Assembly: GCA_024650095.1 (NCBI GenBank) | Contig: JANKMV010000151.1 | Coordinates: 1 to 5,744 of the forward strand | DNA: 5,744 nucleotides | Source: Bacillota bacterium | GTDB lineage: Bacteria; Bacillota; Dethiobacteria; Dethiobacterales; Dethiobacteraceae | Direction of reading: 5' to 3' | In this document: positions 5,716-5,744 of the stretch, one piece after another | Layout of the letters: every line of letters begins with the position of its first letter | Numbering within the stretch: the first letter of the stretch is position 1 | Position numbers and translations under genes: made by a program | The notes under the pieces: model-generated | What the model saw: only the letters and a program-made list of their open reading frames with translations | Database searches by the model: none | Told to the model about the DNA's origin: nothing

Positions 5716-5721
5716 ATAATA
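5716..5721 (-). promoter_or_regulatory. Possible -10 element upstream of the GrpB-family gene
   Basis: TATTAT on the minus strand matches five of six positions of TATAAT and lies about 73 bases before the chosen start. No convincing -35 is visible before the window edge. Support is weak. Confidence 0.2.
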
Positions 5722-5742
5722 GAGACTAGGGTATGTAACTCC
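5717..5742 (+). repeat. Two-copy imperfect repeat, copy 2
   Basis: TAATAGAGACTAGGGTATGT followed by AACT repeats the element at 3461-3490 with short gaps. It lies upstream of the GrpB-family gene and runs to within 2 bases of the window edge, so its full extent cannot be judged. Confidence 0.4.
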
Positions 5743-5744
5743 CT

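Noticed and set aside
1..5744. CRISPR arrays, tRNA/rRNA genes, insertion sequences, toxin-antitoxin or phage-defence genes
   Set aside because: None seen: no regularly spaced repeats, no cloverleaf-like sequence, no transposase or nuclease motifs. The ABC operon has no defence signature.

Overview
The window looks like a chromosomal segment from a moderately AT-rich Bacillota, probably of a clostridial lineage. The clues are strong AGGAGG-type ribosome binding sites, a TTG start placed behind one of them, a short clostridial-type ArgA-like acetyltransferase with a C-terminal cysteine cluster, and a GrpB-family protein. The genus cannot be fixed from the sequence alone.

Left half, minus strand (1-3160): two genes overlap by ATGA. 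The upstream gene encodes a large secreted/membrane protein of 747 residues with a signal peptide, a GATase-like ectodomain, two membrane spans and a long C-terminal beta-rich ectodomain. The downstream gene encodes an ABC-2-type ATPase whose last few residues lie off the left edge. A permease gene would be expected just beyond that edge. Together they resemble, in architecture only, ATPase/permease/GATase-like auxiliary systems such as GldA-GldF-GldG.

Centre (3161-3537): a 377-base divergent intergenic region dense in signals. It holds an 11-bp inverted repeat built from TCTTAAGA, plus a further TTAAGATTT copy 10 bp away. It also holds a possible -10 for the left operon, several small hairpins in the presumed leader (one covering a Shine-Dalgarno), and two possible tiny ORFs with Shine-Dalgarno sequences. 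A roughly 30-base element here recurs near the right edge.

Right half: a plus-strand GNAT acetyltransferase (3538-3990) faces a minus-strand pair, a GrpB-family gene followed 22 bases later by pyrB (aspartate carbamoyltransferase). The two converging units share a bidirectional rho-independent terminator at 4119-4160. pyrB is followed by this terminator and not by pyrI. The acetyltransferase (arginine or another small substrate) and pyrB (pyrimidines) are housekeeping-type genes. Their proximity to the ABC operon does not by itself show a functional link.

No CRISPR array, tRNA, rRNA, insertion sequence or obvious phage gene is visible. The least explained parts are the 747-residue auxiliary protein and the regulatory region at 3161-3537.
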